Counted from the stretch's first letter, positions 10,863 through 24,761 are shown. The stretch: 64,000 nucleotides of DNA from Xiphydria camelus (GCA_963678675.1 OY783200.1:25372190-25436189); one strand, 5' to 3'. Notes: generated from the sequence alone by a model not told the origin. Program-made: numbers and translations.

Positions 10863-12890
10863 TTACAGACGCCACTGGGCGATGTTGCTCTTCTTAATGT
10901 TGGAATGTATGGAGACGTCGATCAGATTATTCCCCAGAAAAAAGTCAGTGGCGACGATGTTGGTTTGCTTCCACCATTTATCGCGGAATAAAACTGTCAA
11001 GTTTCTGTTGGTAGAATCTGCCATTTGTCGCAGACCACCGGACGGTTTAAAAAGGATATCTAGAGGGCAGGGTGTCAATTCAGCCATGACCGCCCATAGA
11101 GGGTTCTGGCTAGTCGCCGATATCTTGCGCTCCGACTCTCGATCCCCGATTATATCATCCAGATATTTGACGAGACCTTCGGAATTCTGCTGGTTGCCCC
11201 AAGCCTGGGTCATCGATGGCCAGAGCCAATCGTATTCTGTCGTCGAAAATGAATATCGCGAGATCGTGCCTCTGTAGTCTTCGTTACGAAATCAGTTTTT
11301 GTGCGTACGACTTACCGTTGACGGTGTGCTTGTCACCGTAGCAAATTATCAAACGTCTCCCGCTAGTCCAGATATCGTTCAGAGTCGGGCCCAATCCGTC
11401 TATTCCTTTGTCCGGCTTCAAAATGAAGCTGCCGAATTCTCGGTTGAGTATGGACGCTAATCGTCGATGTCTGCTTGGTCTTCCCTCAAATCCTACCGGA
11501 AATCTACATATATGCGATGAAAAATTGTATTGAACCGGAACGGTTCATCGATCGTTGTTACGCGTTTCGGAGAGAGACGCGTATACGTTAAGTTGATACG
11601 CGAAAGACGACCCCGCGTGATATCTAGAGCACCTGTGAAAGTCCAATATGACCACTTCGCCGCGAGCCACGTCCAAGAAATTCCTGACGTCTCTAATGAT
11701 GGTCATCAGTGGCGTGATCCTGACGATATCGTGATTCACCCAAAATCGACCAACGTGATTAACTTCCTCACCGTGAGACGTGTTATTAGGAATGGTAGGG
11801 TAATAGCCGACCCTGATATCTAAATAGCGTATGCCGTGAACAAGTTGCGTCCAAACGTCACGGTCCTGCGTCAGCAGGTATCTTTGAAAGGCGTCTCTGC
11901 GCGTCAAATCCCCGTGCTTGTAACATCCCGAGTTGTGTGTACCGGGGATCATTAGACTGCCGATCGGAAGCCTCCCCAGTAGCCTTCTGCAACGAAATGC
12001 GGTCGATCGTCAGCGATTGTTTTTTACCGAGCTCCAGTGTTGGTCGTGCACTCGCCTCAAATCGTACATCCACGTGGGCCAAATCTGGAGGCAACAACTG
12101 GTAAGGATAACTCCGTTCCTGTATAGCGCCGCGTAATGCTTTAGACAATGGGGACCGGGAAGCGTGGCACCACCACTGGAGTCCCATCCTCCCGGCAATG
12201 GCGGTCGACCGACCGTAATATTGGTTCGATAGTAACCTCTGGGATTATCCAGAAGGGTCAGCGTCAGCCGAGGCTTGATCGTCTTGTCTGTGGGAGAAGG
12301 AAGACGTTCTGTGTTCGACTGTTATGACTGACTGGCCGACTGGGCTTCTCATCCGCGATATCATCGGCGGGTGTGTGAGTAAGGAGAAAAAAAAAATGAA
12401 CAAACAATCGAGAACGCAAAGAAACAAAACTTATTACTATGCGCTGGGTCAGCAGTGAACACCTTGATGATATCCGGATATTCCGCGCGGAATGGGCAAT
12501 CGAGATTCCAATTAATTTCCAGCTCGGCGTCGACCACCTTATCGCTAGCCGCAATAGGTCTCCACAACGAAGAGACCGTCAGCCAGACCTTGCCGCATTG
12601 AGTCGATAGCGCTGAAATTATGTACATGTATATGTATGCAGACTGCATGTAGAATACGAGTTCAAAAACGAACGGAAACGATTGCGACGAGTGCTCGATA
12701 ATGGCGAATGCCTCGATAACGAAATCGCGTCCGTGATAGCTCCCTCCTGAACTTGATCCCATTCAGCTGTTGCGCGGAATTACTTACGTGAATGAATGAA
12801 ACAAATATTATTAATAGATATCAATTGTGCCGGCGGCTCACCAATGTCACAGAATACATGGAGCAACAAGAAGACGATTCCTCCGAACAT
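10863..12890 (-). CDS. Secreted PI-PLC X-domain-containing protein
   Basis: Six exons: 12842-12890, 12438-12611, 12056-12287, 11633-11986, 11316-11503, 10863-11269, giving 467 residues. The start encodes a hydrophobic signal peptide (MFGGIVFLLLHVF), so the protein should enter the secretory pathway. Residues about 20-150 are the N-terminal region typical of insect PLCXD-like proteins. The X-type phosphodiesterase domain begins about residue 158, with PGTHNSGCY (His about 169), DIRVGY, and VNHDIVR (His about 237); these are the usual positions of the two catalytic histidines. No Y, C2 or EF-hand domain is present, as in PLCXD proteins. The substrate is not established here. The intron 11987-12055 only keeps frame with a GC donor (AG|GCGAGT). 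The frame ends in TAA at 10863-10865. Confidence 0.88.
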
Positions 12891-14231
12891 GATCGGAGAC
12901 ACAGGCGGCGCGGTAAATTTCCTATTGCTTGATCCGTGTGCGACGAACAGTCTTTATGACATTCGCAGCCTAAAGAGGCATCCCACCGACTGACTGCCTG
13001 GTCAACCGGTAACCGGAGCACTCGTCACGTTTTAATAGAGCCCGCATATACGCGCATGGACGCTAGCGAGCACGCGTATTCGAGCACATTGTGCCATCCT
13101 TCCCGTCACTTCCTCGGACGCATCAATTATTGCCGGCAGACTGCTACCCTCCTCGTCGTGACCCTCCGCCTATGGCTTTCGAGCCGCATTAAATATCGTT
13201 TCCTGCGTATCAGGATACACGTTTGGAGTGTAGTCTCCCCGCGATATTTTCCCTCTCTCTCTCTCTCTCTTTCTCTCGGTTTTATCGATACACCTCGTGA
13301 TGGGCAAGGGTAGATGGAAAATAAAATATGAATTGGCGCTCTGAACGGGATGCGGAGGGAGCAGGGAAACGCGAGTCAACTCGAATATGGACCAACACCA
13401 ATTCGACTCTACAGTTTACACGCCGCGCCTACGTCGAATCACGAAACTGTTTAGAGCGTACGTCGAATCGATCGTCAGGGAGAAGCAGTAAGGTCTTCTT
13501 CATCTTCTTCTCCTTCTTCATCTTCCTCATCTTCTTTTTCTTCTTGTCTTTCGGTATAAAACAGATATACATTTTATTTACAAACTCGCTTCCAGCTACG
13601 ATTACTAGGTACGATAAGATAGGATCGCGCGGACGTGCGTGCGTGCGTGCGTGCGTGCGTGCATGTGTACATACATATCTACGTATCGAGTATCACACGA
13701 TGCTCTTCGATATTCGTTACTATTGATTCGTCTCGGCACTCTGTTATATTACGAAAGTAAGAAGTAAATTTAAGTCCGATTTTTACCCTGCGATCGAGCA
13801 TACGATCTTGGTCGAATAAGCACTGAATATTTCCTTATCCATTTTTTTAAGTACAGGTACTTGAATAAAATAAATAATTACTACGAGGATTTATACTATT
13901 TTACAAGCATTTGATACAGTGGTGCACTCGTCTGCTTAACGTACAAACGTTATCTTCGCAATTCCGTTTAATCGACGAGTGTTGTACGCGAGAGGCTTTA
14001 ATATGATTTGATTCGATGAGGTAGATAATTTAATCAGTCTATAAAGGAGGATAAGTTAATAGCTGCTTGGAAACTCGACCGGGTCGTAGTCCTTCGAAGA
14101 GATTCCGCGAATCATCCGAACCGATCCGTCGCCACGTGTAACGCGACACCGTAAATCCGCGATCTCTTCGAACGAATCAACCTCGAGAACTTACCAACTC
14201 GTTTCGAATGGTCGAACAAAGCACGCCCTCG
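12891..14231. other. Intergenic region, microsatellites
   Basis: Lies between the PLCXD start and the Notum stop. It contains a CT run (13249-13276), a TTC-rich tract (13496-13553) and a (GTGC)n run (13633-13662). The PLCXD promoter should be in its left part and the Notum 3' UTR in its right part. I see no exon. Confidence 0.6.
13633..13662. repeat. (GTGC)n microsatellite
   Basis: About six tandem GTGC units, ending in GCATGTGTACATACATA. Confidence 0.85.
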
Positions 14232-16911
14232 TTAGTTGGCTTGCTGGGTCAGCAAGTTCAGTAACTCGTCGTGGTCCATATTGTTGAGCGTGTGAATATC
14301 GATACCGAGCGCGTTGGCGACACTCTTCATGTCAAGTCCAAAGCTCTTCAGTAACTCGATAAAATCCATTTCTTCGCCGGTAAAAGGATTGTGGAGCTTC
14401 GGGCAACTATGGTTGCACTGAGGCCAGGTACACCGTTCTATCAATCGGAATTGGCAGTTCTGGGCACATTTTCGCTTAGTCGACTGTATGATAGAACGTT
14501 GAGGTCTCGTGCCGTTCACCACAGCGGTGCGATTGTTTACAACAGCGACGGCTTCATCGTCCTCGTCGTCGTTGTTGTCGTTACCGTTGTCGTTGACGTT
14601 GTCATTGTCGTCATCGTCGTAACCGTCATTGTCGTCGTCGTCATCCTCGTCATTATCAACGTCGTCGTCATTGTTGTCGTCGTCATTATCGTTGCGTCTT
14701 CCGTCTTGTTTCCGGCCTGTGAAATCAACACGGATCGAGAATGTGTGTGTGGATGATGTAGGAAATCTATACTATCATTTTTTAGGCGCGAGATTACGCG
14801 AATTTCTTACCTCCTCTTCCTCCTCCTCCTCCTCCTCCTCCTCCTCCTCCTCCTCGTCGTCGTCGTCGTCGCCCGCCTCCTCCTCCTCCTCCTCCCCCTG
14901 CTCCTCCTCCTCCTCCTCGGCGCTCTCGCTTTTCCTTATTCGATCTTTCTTCCCCATCATGTCTCTCCCTCTTTCGCTTTTTGTGCTTTTTTCTCCTCCT
15001 CCTTTTCTTGTTCCCTCTACCAAGCCCCGTTGGAGTATCGAGTGCGGTTCTTTTACCTTCGGTCTTGGTAGAATCGACGACGGACGTGGAACGTTTCGCT
15101 TCTATGGGAGTGTCGTTTCCATTATTCGTCCTGATGCCATCCACTGCCGTACCGTTTCCCTTGACGAGTCCCGATCGTAAGAGTTTTCGAAGTGGTTTGG
15201 CGCATGGCTGATTGGTCTCGATCCGAGAATGCGTGCTACGATCGATTCAGAGAATAATGACGCGCTCGACGTGCCACGTGCCCACTGATGAAATATGGAT
15301 CGTACGCATTTCGCTATGATACTCACTCATTATGACGATTTCCGACGGGCATGCGCTCCCAGCAATGTAACGCTCGAGGTAGAGATATCTCGTCTATCTT
15401 GACCAATTGCCAATCCCGTTTGGTCAAGACGCCGTGACTGATGCAGCTCGGAGCGAATACCGCGGTCACGTTCTCAAAAGTCCGACGAAGACTGTTTCCC
15501 ATCTTGTGAATGTAGTCCCATTGTTGCTTCGTGACGGGCGCACCGACATTATCGGCGGTCATTTGAGCTTCGTCGAAGAGCCATTGGAAGACGAAGAGAG
15601 GTGCTGCAATAAGATGGCAGATACCCATCACCGTGTGAGACCTTGATAATTGTGATTTTCGTGATGCGAGACGTGTCGCGAGGGCTCTCACCAGTTAGTG
15701 TTGGGTAGAGTCGGTACCCGAAATAACACCTCCAAGGCTCGCGCGGATGTTTCGAAGCGCAATTGTGCGGCAAACGTGCCTTCCAGAGCTCCATTCCTCT
15801 TCTTACGGCGTCAGTCGGCGGAAGCCCATTGGGCGAGTAAGGTGCTCTGTCCAGGAACCATCCCGAATCGCTGATGCCCCTTATCGCCACGTGCTTTAGT
15901 CCTGCGGTGCGCCGGGTTATAAATGAGATTGCTTTGCGGTAGGTAACAAATGTAATTGTCTCTTCTTCTTTTCCCGCTCCCCCCCCCCCCTTCTCTTTTC
16001 TCTCCCTCACCAAATTCGTAGCGAACCATACTGTGAACGTAATCCAAATTCAACATAACGCCAGTGCCACCGGCGCTGCTACCGGCGAGAAGCAGGGAAC
16101 TAGCGTTCTCCAGTCCCAAAGGTATCAGGTCCCTCACCACTTGTGCGACAATTTCGGCACCCATGAAGGAGAACACGTCGTTAGATGAGGTTCTGGTGCC
16201 AGTCCAACTATCGCTGGTGCAGTAGGGTACGAAACTAAAATGCGATCCAAGGGTTTGACGATGAACGGCAAGATTGCGTATCAGAGGAAGTGGCGATCGT
16301 ATACATAAACTTACACGTGATTGGCATTCCACCAGAAGGGGTTCTCCTCGGGATCAGCCGACAGTAGACCACCGACTGTAAAGAGGACAAGGGGGTCCTT
16401 GAGATGAAAAAATGAAAAATAGGAGGGGGAGAAAAAGAGAGAGAGAGAGAGAGGGGGGGGGGGGAGAGAGAGAAGAGAGAGAATGAGGAAGTCGTGTGTA
16501 TTAATTACCGTCCCGCGTCTCGGGCCACTGAGTTGATGTCATCAGGTGCCTCAGTCTCATCCACCTATTCCGACAACTCTTGTGATCGTAACAGTACCAG
16601 CCGCCCTCTAAGAATATTATCCACCTCTTTGATCCGTGCGACTTCCTCAAGTAAAATCCTGCCTGGGAGCCATCGTTGCACGTAACAGACCTGTCGCTCA
16701 AATGGACCCTCTTCAGCCCCCGTTGCTCCTCCAGCCCGTATTTCTCCAGAATCTTGACGAGCTTCTGTATGGTATTACTTTGAATCGTCGGAGGAGGACC
16801 AGGCGACGCTGAGACCGCGTTCGTTGGTTCATCCTCAGTGGCGGTGACGACGACGACAACGACGACGAGGAAGATGAAGGTGAAGGCGGCAAAGTAAAGA
16901 CCAATCTGCAA
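14232..16911 (-). CDS. Notum: Notum, palmitoleoyl-protein carboxylesterase
   Basis: Notum is a secreted serine hydrolase that removes the palmitoleate from Wnt and so inactivates it. Exons: 16509-16911, 16315-16375, 16011-16234, 15692-15901, 15327-15603, 14811-15130, 14232-14716 (659 residues). The start codes for a signal peptide with a run of valines. The catalytic core is highly conserved: SVTCNDGSQAGFY, FLEGGWYCYD, the nucleophile elbow AGSSAGGTG, the Asp region FDEAQMTADNVGAP, and the His region SCISHGVL. Exons 1-5 cover the whole hydrolase. The last two exons add a basic Lys/Arg region, Gly/Arg and Asp/Asn low-complexity tracts, and a Cys-rich C-terminal module (CTWPQCNHSCPKL, GEEMDFIELLKSFGLD). 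The acceptor of the sixth exon (15130) is the only one I found that keeps frame, but it is weak. Confidence 0.92.
14814..14930 (-). repeat. Coding (GGA)n trinucleotide tract in Notum exon 6
   Basis: In the Notum frame this CTC/GAG-type repeat (plus-strand CTC) is read as Gly with interspersed Arg. In the neighbouring frame it would be poly-Glu. The splice phase at 14811 selects the Gly frame. Tract length is likely polymorphic. Confidence 0.7.
16430..16480. repeat. GA run with G homopolymer in Notum intron 1
   Basis: GA dinucleotides interrupted by a run of about 14 G, between Notum exons 1 and 2. Confidence 0.85.
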
Positions 16912-17429
16912 AGAATAACGCGGGAAGAGAGAGCAGTCACGGGTTCCGTGACGAGGTTAAACTTTTTTTTCTCAATTTGGCATGGAATCGTAAATCAAAT
17001 GCGGGGACCGCCGCCGCGGCAAACGGTCCTCGAGTGTCCGACACCTTGCGTAACCTCTTTATTATACGTCATAAATCATTGTAGAGCAAGGGCAATGGCA
17101 GGAATTCGGTTTCGTTTTAACGCTCCGCCACGCCATGCGATTTCACTTTTGAATTGTCCCGAGTTTGAACGAGTATTCTCGTCGTATCGGTCGATTAGGT
17201 ATCGCTCGAGGTAGACAACGGAAGCATGACGGAGTTCGCGACGGCGGTGGCGGCACCTTTGAGTCCCGCTGGTGCGGTCGTTGATCGTTCTCGTTGTGTT
17301 TCGTCCGGATGTGAATGATGATGATGAGATCGGTCTCGTTATCGTTATGTGGTACGCTCACGCACGCTGGATTACGGTACGAACAAACCCCACATTACCA
17401 TAACTGCGTTGGAGAAAAAGAGGGATAAA

Positions 17430-17461
<32 letters not shown>

Positions 17462-18764
17462 AGCTGTCCACCTCTCTATCTTTATCCAGCGAGGCATTGT
17501 GCACGGTACCGAACGAAAGACGCGCGCGCATTGACCTCTCATCTATACGAGTTAGTTCGGCGCGAAACTCTCTTGCCTTCCAAATCAGTTTGTATCGCCC
17601 GTGCCCGAGAATACGGGATAACGTTTTTCCTTTTTGACGAATGGCACAAGCGATAATTTTCATCAAACTCGCGTTGGTACCGAATGAAGGGTACGCAATT
17701 TCCGAATACAGTGTCCGTGTTCTCGATCTCGGCAACTGTAATAATTGTCCTTCACCCTCTCGCGTAAGTATGCGAGACGAGAGGATAGAGCAGCACGGTT
17801 CAGTGCGAGGGGGCAGGTGGTAAGCCACAATGGATCGAGGGGCGGAGCGCGGCGAGTCAAAGAGATTTTCCCCCTTCCCATCGCGAGCGCGCGCGCGCGA
17901 CGGGGATTCCCGCTGCCTAACAAGGGCTGAAATATGACTGCCTCGCCTCGGCAGGGCTCGCTGTGCGTGCGCGCGCGATCGGCCGCCCGTATTGTAGGAG
18001 AAGAGTCAAGGAAATTGATCGATTTTCCCTCGATCTCGGCACGTGCGAACAATATCAAGTACGCTCGGTCGGTGGAAAGGAGCAACAACACGCTGAACGA
18101 GAGCGTAGTGACGGCCCATCGGAGTAAATATATCGGATGGCAGCGGGATGGCGCGGTGACGGTGTCTTCCGCTCTCCACTCGCGAGCCGCGTGTCCGCTC
18201 GCTCATTCACGCCCGAGGTGCTCCTTTGATGTGTGCCGCCTACATCGCGTTCTTACTAACTCCGCTGTCCGCCTCGGATTTCTTTTTCTTCCGCGCCGCG
18301 AGAGCTGTTCAAAGCGGCAGCACGCGGTCCGAGCGCGCAAGAAACGCAACGGCGAATCGATAGCGATCCGCGAGCGAAATTCTCCGGGCGCGCGTCGTTC
18401 GTCAATTTTTCTCTTTTTCTTTTTCATTCGTTTTCACGCGTTCCAACCACTTCCGGGAATCAGTCGGAAATTCCAAACATACCCGAGCGCGCCCTTCTCC
18501 CACTGGCTCGCACGAATTTACGATCGGTCAACGGGGTGAGGCGAGAGGGGTGTACGTGTATTCGTTGGGGCGCGTTCCTCTTTCTTCTCGCATCGCCTGT
18601 AAGATTCCTCGTACCTCGCCTGCGCGTATCCACGGTCGCGCGGCAATGCTCTCGCGCGGTGTATACGCCATGGATTATAACGCGTTTGATCTCACCGCTG
18701 GGAGGCCGGATCGACGGAGGACCTTTTTCTGCGAGCCATGCCGACTGAGCTATCGTGGTTTAAA

Positions 18765-18845
18765 GAGGAGGAGGAAGAGGAGGAGGAGGAGGAGGAGGAG
18801 GAGGAGGAGGAGGAGGAGGAGGAGGAGGAGGAGGAGGAGGTGGAG
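18765..18845. repeat. (GGA)n microsatellite
   Basis: About 26 nearly uninterrupted GGA/GAG triplets. The open frame across it is an artefact of the repeat. Confidence 0.9.
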
Positions 18846-19312
18846 AAGGCGGCCCGAGCGATGACTCGTAGGAGTTGGGCCGTGCAGTCGCCTGACCCTA
18901 AGAAAATCGTCGACGCAGTAGGGACACGTGCCCGGCAGTGCGCGTGTTTAGTGCTCTCTTTTTAGCCAATTCTTTTATGGTTTCGACTTGCTTCTTCTTC
19001 TTCTTTTTCTTCTTCTTTGCCTCGATAAAGGAAAGTTTGCATCTATGTTTCTAGATCGGACAATGCCTCGAGGAAAACTAATCTAACGTATGAGATGGTA
19101 ATTAAAAATGCACTCCTCCCTGCCCTCGCCACTTACGCTCAAAGGTCGAAAGAATTCTATGCTAAAAGCAAAGGATCGGGTATAGTATAGAAACAATCCA
19201 AAAAGGGGAAAAAAATAAGACTATTATCACACAACTGCGAAATAATTTTTGTAGAATGAGAGGAAAACGATCCTCGAAAAAGAAGGCGAATAAGAGAGAA
19301 AGAAAGCAGAGG

Positions 19313-19335
19313 ACAACGACAACGACGACGATGAC

Positions 19336-19367
<32 letters not shown>

Positions 19368-19372
19368 CTGTA
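19313..19372. repeat. (ACG)n microsatellite
   Basis: Tandem ACG/ATG triplets in non-coding DNA. Confidence 0.85.
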
Positions 19373-21797
19373 CTTGAGGAAGGAAGAAGAGTGTTGTTGT
19401 CGGTTGGCCATGCGGAGGGGACGGCTCGGAGGAGGAAAGGAATTGGCGGCTCCTTTGAAGTCGGTCGGTACCGTGTGTAATTAGGCCGCCTCCCACCCCT
19501 CCTCGGGTCTCTGATCTCGCCGCTGTGTCGCTAATTGCTCACCGCCCCGCTATAGCAGAAGTATCGCGTCGTTGCGTTCATCCCGACGGGGATCCCCTGG
19601 CGAAGGAAACTTTTCCGGCACCCAACGATCGTCTTCTTCCGAAGGGGTGTGTATCCCGAGCGAAAAAAGAAACTGCAGTACTGCCAGGATTCATCGACCA
19701 ACGGCGACTTTCGCAATCGCCAAAATGATAAGAAGCTATGGAGTTTCGAAACTCCTGATCATTGAGAAAAGTCGAGGAGAAGAAGAAGTAGAAGAGCGAA
19801 GAGGGTGAGGAGTAAGCGTTAAAAGAGAAGCGGAAATTGGAATCCACCGGAGAACGACTCGCGAGCTATCGTTCGGTCGCGTGTACCACCGGTCTCACCT
19901 AACAGACAACTGGATCGGCTGTCCGATACCTACTCGTTAAAGTTTCCCAAAAAGCGACCCGTCTGCCTCGTCGTTCGTTTCTCGCCGATCAGTCGATTGA
20001 TCAGCGAATACATATGAATGTATACCTATACGAAACGAAACAAAACGATCCGTCGGTCGTTCAAAATTCGAAACGTAAATATATAGGCTCGCGCGCGCGG
20101 AATACGTGCATAAGTATAATATATAAATAACGCGATAAACCGTAGCTTCGTCTCACCTGGGATTTCGTCGTCATCCTTTTGACTGTCGATTTCCTCTTCT
20201 CCGCGAGCGATCTCGTACCGTGGTTAAGGAATTCCTTTTCTCCACGCGTTATTTAACCCCGCAGAGAAAAAAATTGCCTTTTTCACTGAGTTCATCAAAC
20301 GTTTCTGCACGCACACCTACTGTCACGATCATTCAGGAGCCACATGCACGTTATCAATGTGATTAGTCTGCTAATTTCCTCTCTCGGAAGAATATCGTCG
20401 CTCCCCACTGATTGCAGAGAAGACTATTCGGATTCTCTCCTCCATTTCACCACCGTTCTCGTTGGAACGCGAGTTTGACAGAGCGGAAAGAGGGAATGGA
20501 ACCGCAGTCGCGTGGCGGTAACGATGATGGTAATGGTGTTGGTGGTGGTGTTGATCGCACCGATGTATGGCACGTGCGCAGGAGTACCTACACGCGTAAT
20601 CTTTCCACAGCAATACAGATACCTCGCGTACGACGGTTCGCGTCACACTGCTCCTCCGACAACCCAAGAGAGCACGACTTGTCCCGTCATATACGCGGCC
20701 GTCTTTGAATTTCAAAGTCCTCCCGCGCTGTTCCGACCCGCGAAAGCTTTGCACGCGTACCGCCTTTCTCGACTCGAGGGAAGGGGGAGGGTATTCCGCG
20801 CGCGTCGAGCGTTGATGTGTGCGGGTTCAAAGATTCCCTTCGCCAACGTGGTTCGGCACTGACTGACAATCGGACCGAGTTGAACCGTGCCGACTAGCGC
20901 GCACGACCACCACCGTAACCGTAGAGAGTAAGAGAAGAACGCAGAGATCCTTTTCCTTCCTCACACCACGTCGGTCTCCCTCTAGTTTCCGCCACCACTG
21001 TCGCCACCAACTCCACCACCATCACCATCGTTACCCGAATCCGAACCGCTCACCGATGAAGCGCGTCGAGAGGGTTGCGTGAGAGGGAGGGAGAGAGGAA
21101 GGAGAGGAGGAGGGGGAGAGGGAAAATGAACCTTTTCGCTACCACGAGCTAACGTGCACGTATAAAAAACCTTCGCCACCCTTCCGCGAGAGACCCCAGT
21201 GACCGAGCTTCATCAATATTTTAGAAGTGTACTTCACTTTGCTGGGCTCTCTCTCTCTCTCTCTCCCTCTACCACGAGTTCTTCATTGGTATTATACTAC
21301 ATACACGCGCGCGCGATAAGTCATTTCCTCTCTTTATCCCTTTACTTCTGTCTATTTCCCGCCTTTCGCTCAGATGCGGATTTTCGAGTGACGAGCCGCC
21401 ATAGAGCCGTTATCCGAAAGAAATTTGTGCCATCGACAAAAGAAAGAGGTAGCTCGCGTTAATTTCTCATTATGCGCGTAGAAAGAGAGCGAAGGAACGT
21501 CGACGAGGTTCGTCATCCCGCGGGGTATCGCGCAAGCGCCACATACTGGCGGTATCAGGTGGCGGCGAGAGGGTCAAGAAATGGAGAGAGAGGCTAGAGG
21601 ACTGTCGGCACCTTTCATCCCTTCTCTGCTCGTCTATCTCGTTTCGACGTGGAGGGGCACCCGCGATTATAATAGTCGTGTCATCGATGCCGATTGGATT
21701 CGGAACTCGAGATCTCGTCTACGTAAATTTCGTTCGTCTATGCATTGTTGCATGCGATTTCGATGAAACGCGGCATCGACAAAATCATGGTTTAAAT

Positions 21798-21933
<136 letters not shown>

Positions 21934-23825
21934 TGGATAGCTAGATAAATGGGCTACGTTTATTACGCACCTTTGGGGCGAGAGGGCATATTTAGAGAAA
22001 GAGAGTAGCGTGGAAGGAGGGGGGAAGCGAACGAGGAAAACCTCCGCTCTTCCGTCGGTCGATGAAGAGAGCGGGGAAATCCATCGGGTGTGTGGAAGCG
22101 AGACGGAGGCAGGTGCGCATCTCGGTCGTCGGCGCGTTTGATGTTACCGTACAGAGGTGGGGGAGGACGACAGGGATGCGTGTATCGTTGAATCGGTGGT
22201 GCGCGAGAGAGAGGCGGTTCGGAAGACGGTGCAGGAGCGTGGGGAGGGAATTGCGGTGGACCACTATTATGTAAACATCACAGCGTGCCTTTTATCTCGC
22301 CGCCATAGCAGAGTCTCTCTCGACTCTGACTCAACCGTGTGGTTCACAGACCCCGGGAGCTAATTTGCAAAATTAGTATTGGACGCGACACGACCGTACG
22401 CGAATCAAGCTGTCGCAAATTGAACGCGGAGGACACTTTTCGATATCCACGCACGAACGCGTTTGAACGATACTCGACATCGCGGGAAGAGAGGGGTCCT
22501 CATTTTCGAGATATTTGGAACGAAAGGGCGGCGACGGCGGACACCGACAAAGCGCGTCGTTACGCCGCAATGGAAAAGCACGCGTATCGGCGGTATGTAT
22601 AGTTGGCTCGCAATGGCGACGGTCGCATGTCACCGTGCGAGTGGCTCTATACCTCGCCGCCGAGTCCTTCTTCCGCGCTCTACGTGGCCATGGAGTCGCA
22701 CGCTCGATTCAGGATCCGACATTCAACGGGGGAAGGGGTTGCCTTACTCCGAGTTGGAGACCGATCGCCTGCGCGATCGGCGTGTGTCGTCCCCCGCTCC
22801 GTTATACGCTTCATCTCTCACGAGGACCTTAGGGATGGGTTCGAATCCCCGCGCCTCCACCCGAGGAAACTCGAAAGAGACCGCGACGAGCTCTCGATCG
22901 GACGGGAGATCGGGGGGATGGATATATCGGGTGTCTTCGCGCGTCGGATCCTCTGCCGAGACGCTACACGTGGAGATATGATCGCGATCGCGATCGCGAG
23001 AAATCGGCGAATTATTCCCCGAGGACATTCAACTCGTCTGACGTTCGTTCCTCGCCTCGGCGCGAAACGTCGCTCTATTATACATATGTATGTATGTATG
23101 TACGTAAATATACGACCGGGCGGTGTGAGCCTACGGAAGCCGATAGGAACGGGTCTCATCGGCCGGCGTTCACTAAATACACAGTGTGTGTCTATTTGTA
23201 CAACGACCCTAACTTTACACATAATTAGTCGATAAGGCGATTCGTTTAACGTCAAAAGAGGAAACACTCTGCATGGAATCAGTAGAATCGAAGATGAGTT
23301 GCAACTCGATCAAGGCGTCGCGACTACCGCCCGTCTTCATGCACATATTGGCAAAATCTAACGTAGCGGGTGCAAAGGAGGGAGGTGGATTGGTTCTTCC
23401 TTTTCACCTTCACTGTACGGTGGCTTGCAATGCCGTAGGCTTCCGTTCCGTAGATCGGGGTGAAGCCGAATTTTTCCCCAAACTGGGCTAATTCGGGGGT
23501 GAAACCATCGTCGGAGAGAGAGGGAGAGAGAGAAAGAGAAAGCATTTATTCTGCTCTAGGGCGCGCAGGTGCCCTCTAAGAGCACACAAGAAGAGTCTGA
23601 ACTAATAAATGACAAAAAAAAAAGCAATTAAGAATGTAAACGAGTGAATAAGAGATAAAGTATGTAATAGAGCGGGCTAGACTAACAAAATAAAGTAAAT
23701 GGAAGTATACAATACGAATAGTACAGGCTAAACTAACAAGGTAAAGTAAATGGAAGTATGCGATACAAATAAACGCTTAAAGAAATACGTAAACTCAAAA
23801 ACAATATGCGAAAGAGAAAGAAGAA

Positions 23826-23827
23826 GA

Positions 23828-23899
<72 letters not shown>
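23826..23899. repeat. (GA)n microsatellite
   Basis: About 74 nt of GA preceded by GAA triplets. Confidence 0.92.
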
Positions 23900-23902
<3 letters not shown>

Positions 23903-24761
23903 GCCTTCCGCGCGCTCCACTCACCGCGGTAGAACGTCGGCGCGATGCAAAGAGGGCAGCGGATCGTCTCTCCTGCTGCAGTTTGACACGCCAACAATTC
24001 CTGGTACGGGGCACGGCCGCCAAGTCGAGTCTTATCCCCGAAGGATCGCGGTCCCGATTTTTGTCGGCAGTACGTTGCGTTTCGGTCGCACGTCGAGTAA
24101 TGGAAGTCGATCGACGCGGTGGAATCAATTTCGATTCTCGAAGCGCGATGCGGCGCGACCACCGTTTGCGTGGAAATCGGTTACGTGCCGCATCGTAGCT
24201 CTCCCGTCGTTTCTCAAGTCTTTAGCGGACTCCCTTCCAAGCCCCGAGGATACGGTTCCTTGACGGTACTGCAGTCCAAATTCGTCCAATTACATACCTC
24301 GGGCAATCTACGGCCACACTCCTCAACCACCGTGGGCCGTTCGTCGTTTCAACTATCCGTAGTTCGATTTGCCATTTTTCTGCGACATCCTCGTCTTCTT
24401 CCGTGAATAGAGAACGGCATCGCCACTGTAGAGGCTGAAACGTATACGGCCGAAATACCGAACGGATGCGACGATATCATCAACGCCCAGTAAAAAAGAT
24501 AGCGACCCTGGCTGCCGCGAACTCGTGAGGACTATCGTTAATATCAAAAAGTGGCCTCGTATTTTTCTCGGACGGCGGAGCGATTCGAACAAGGCGAGCC
24601 GCCGCGGAATGCGCATCGTTTGTGTTTTCGAAGTTGATGTCTATTGTATGGGTACGCGTATATGTATATTATTCTCGCGATATAGAGCTGCGCAAGGTAG
24701 AATACGTCGTTTACACTGATGTCGTCGAACGTGAGACGCTACGTTCAAATCACCGATCGCG

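Noticed and set aside
14794..15023. Poly-Glu frame in Notum exon 6
   Set aside because: The splice phase at 14811 and the join to 14716 select the Gly/Arg frame.
22838..22848. Exact Pol III B-box-like sequence GGTTCGAATCC
   Set aside because: No A box at the right distance and no 7-bp acceptor stem could be built around it, so I do not call a tRNA.
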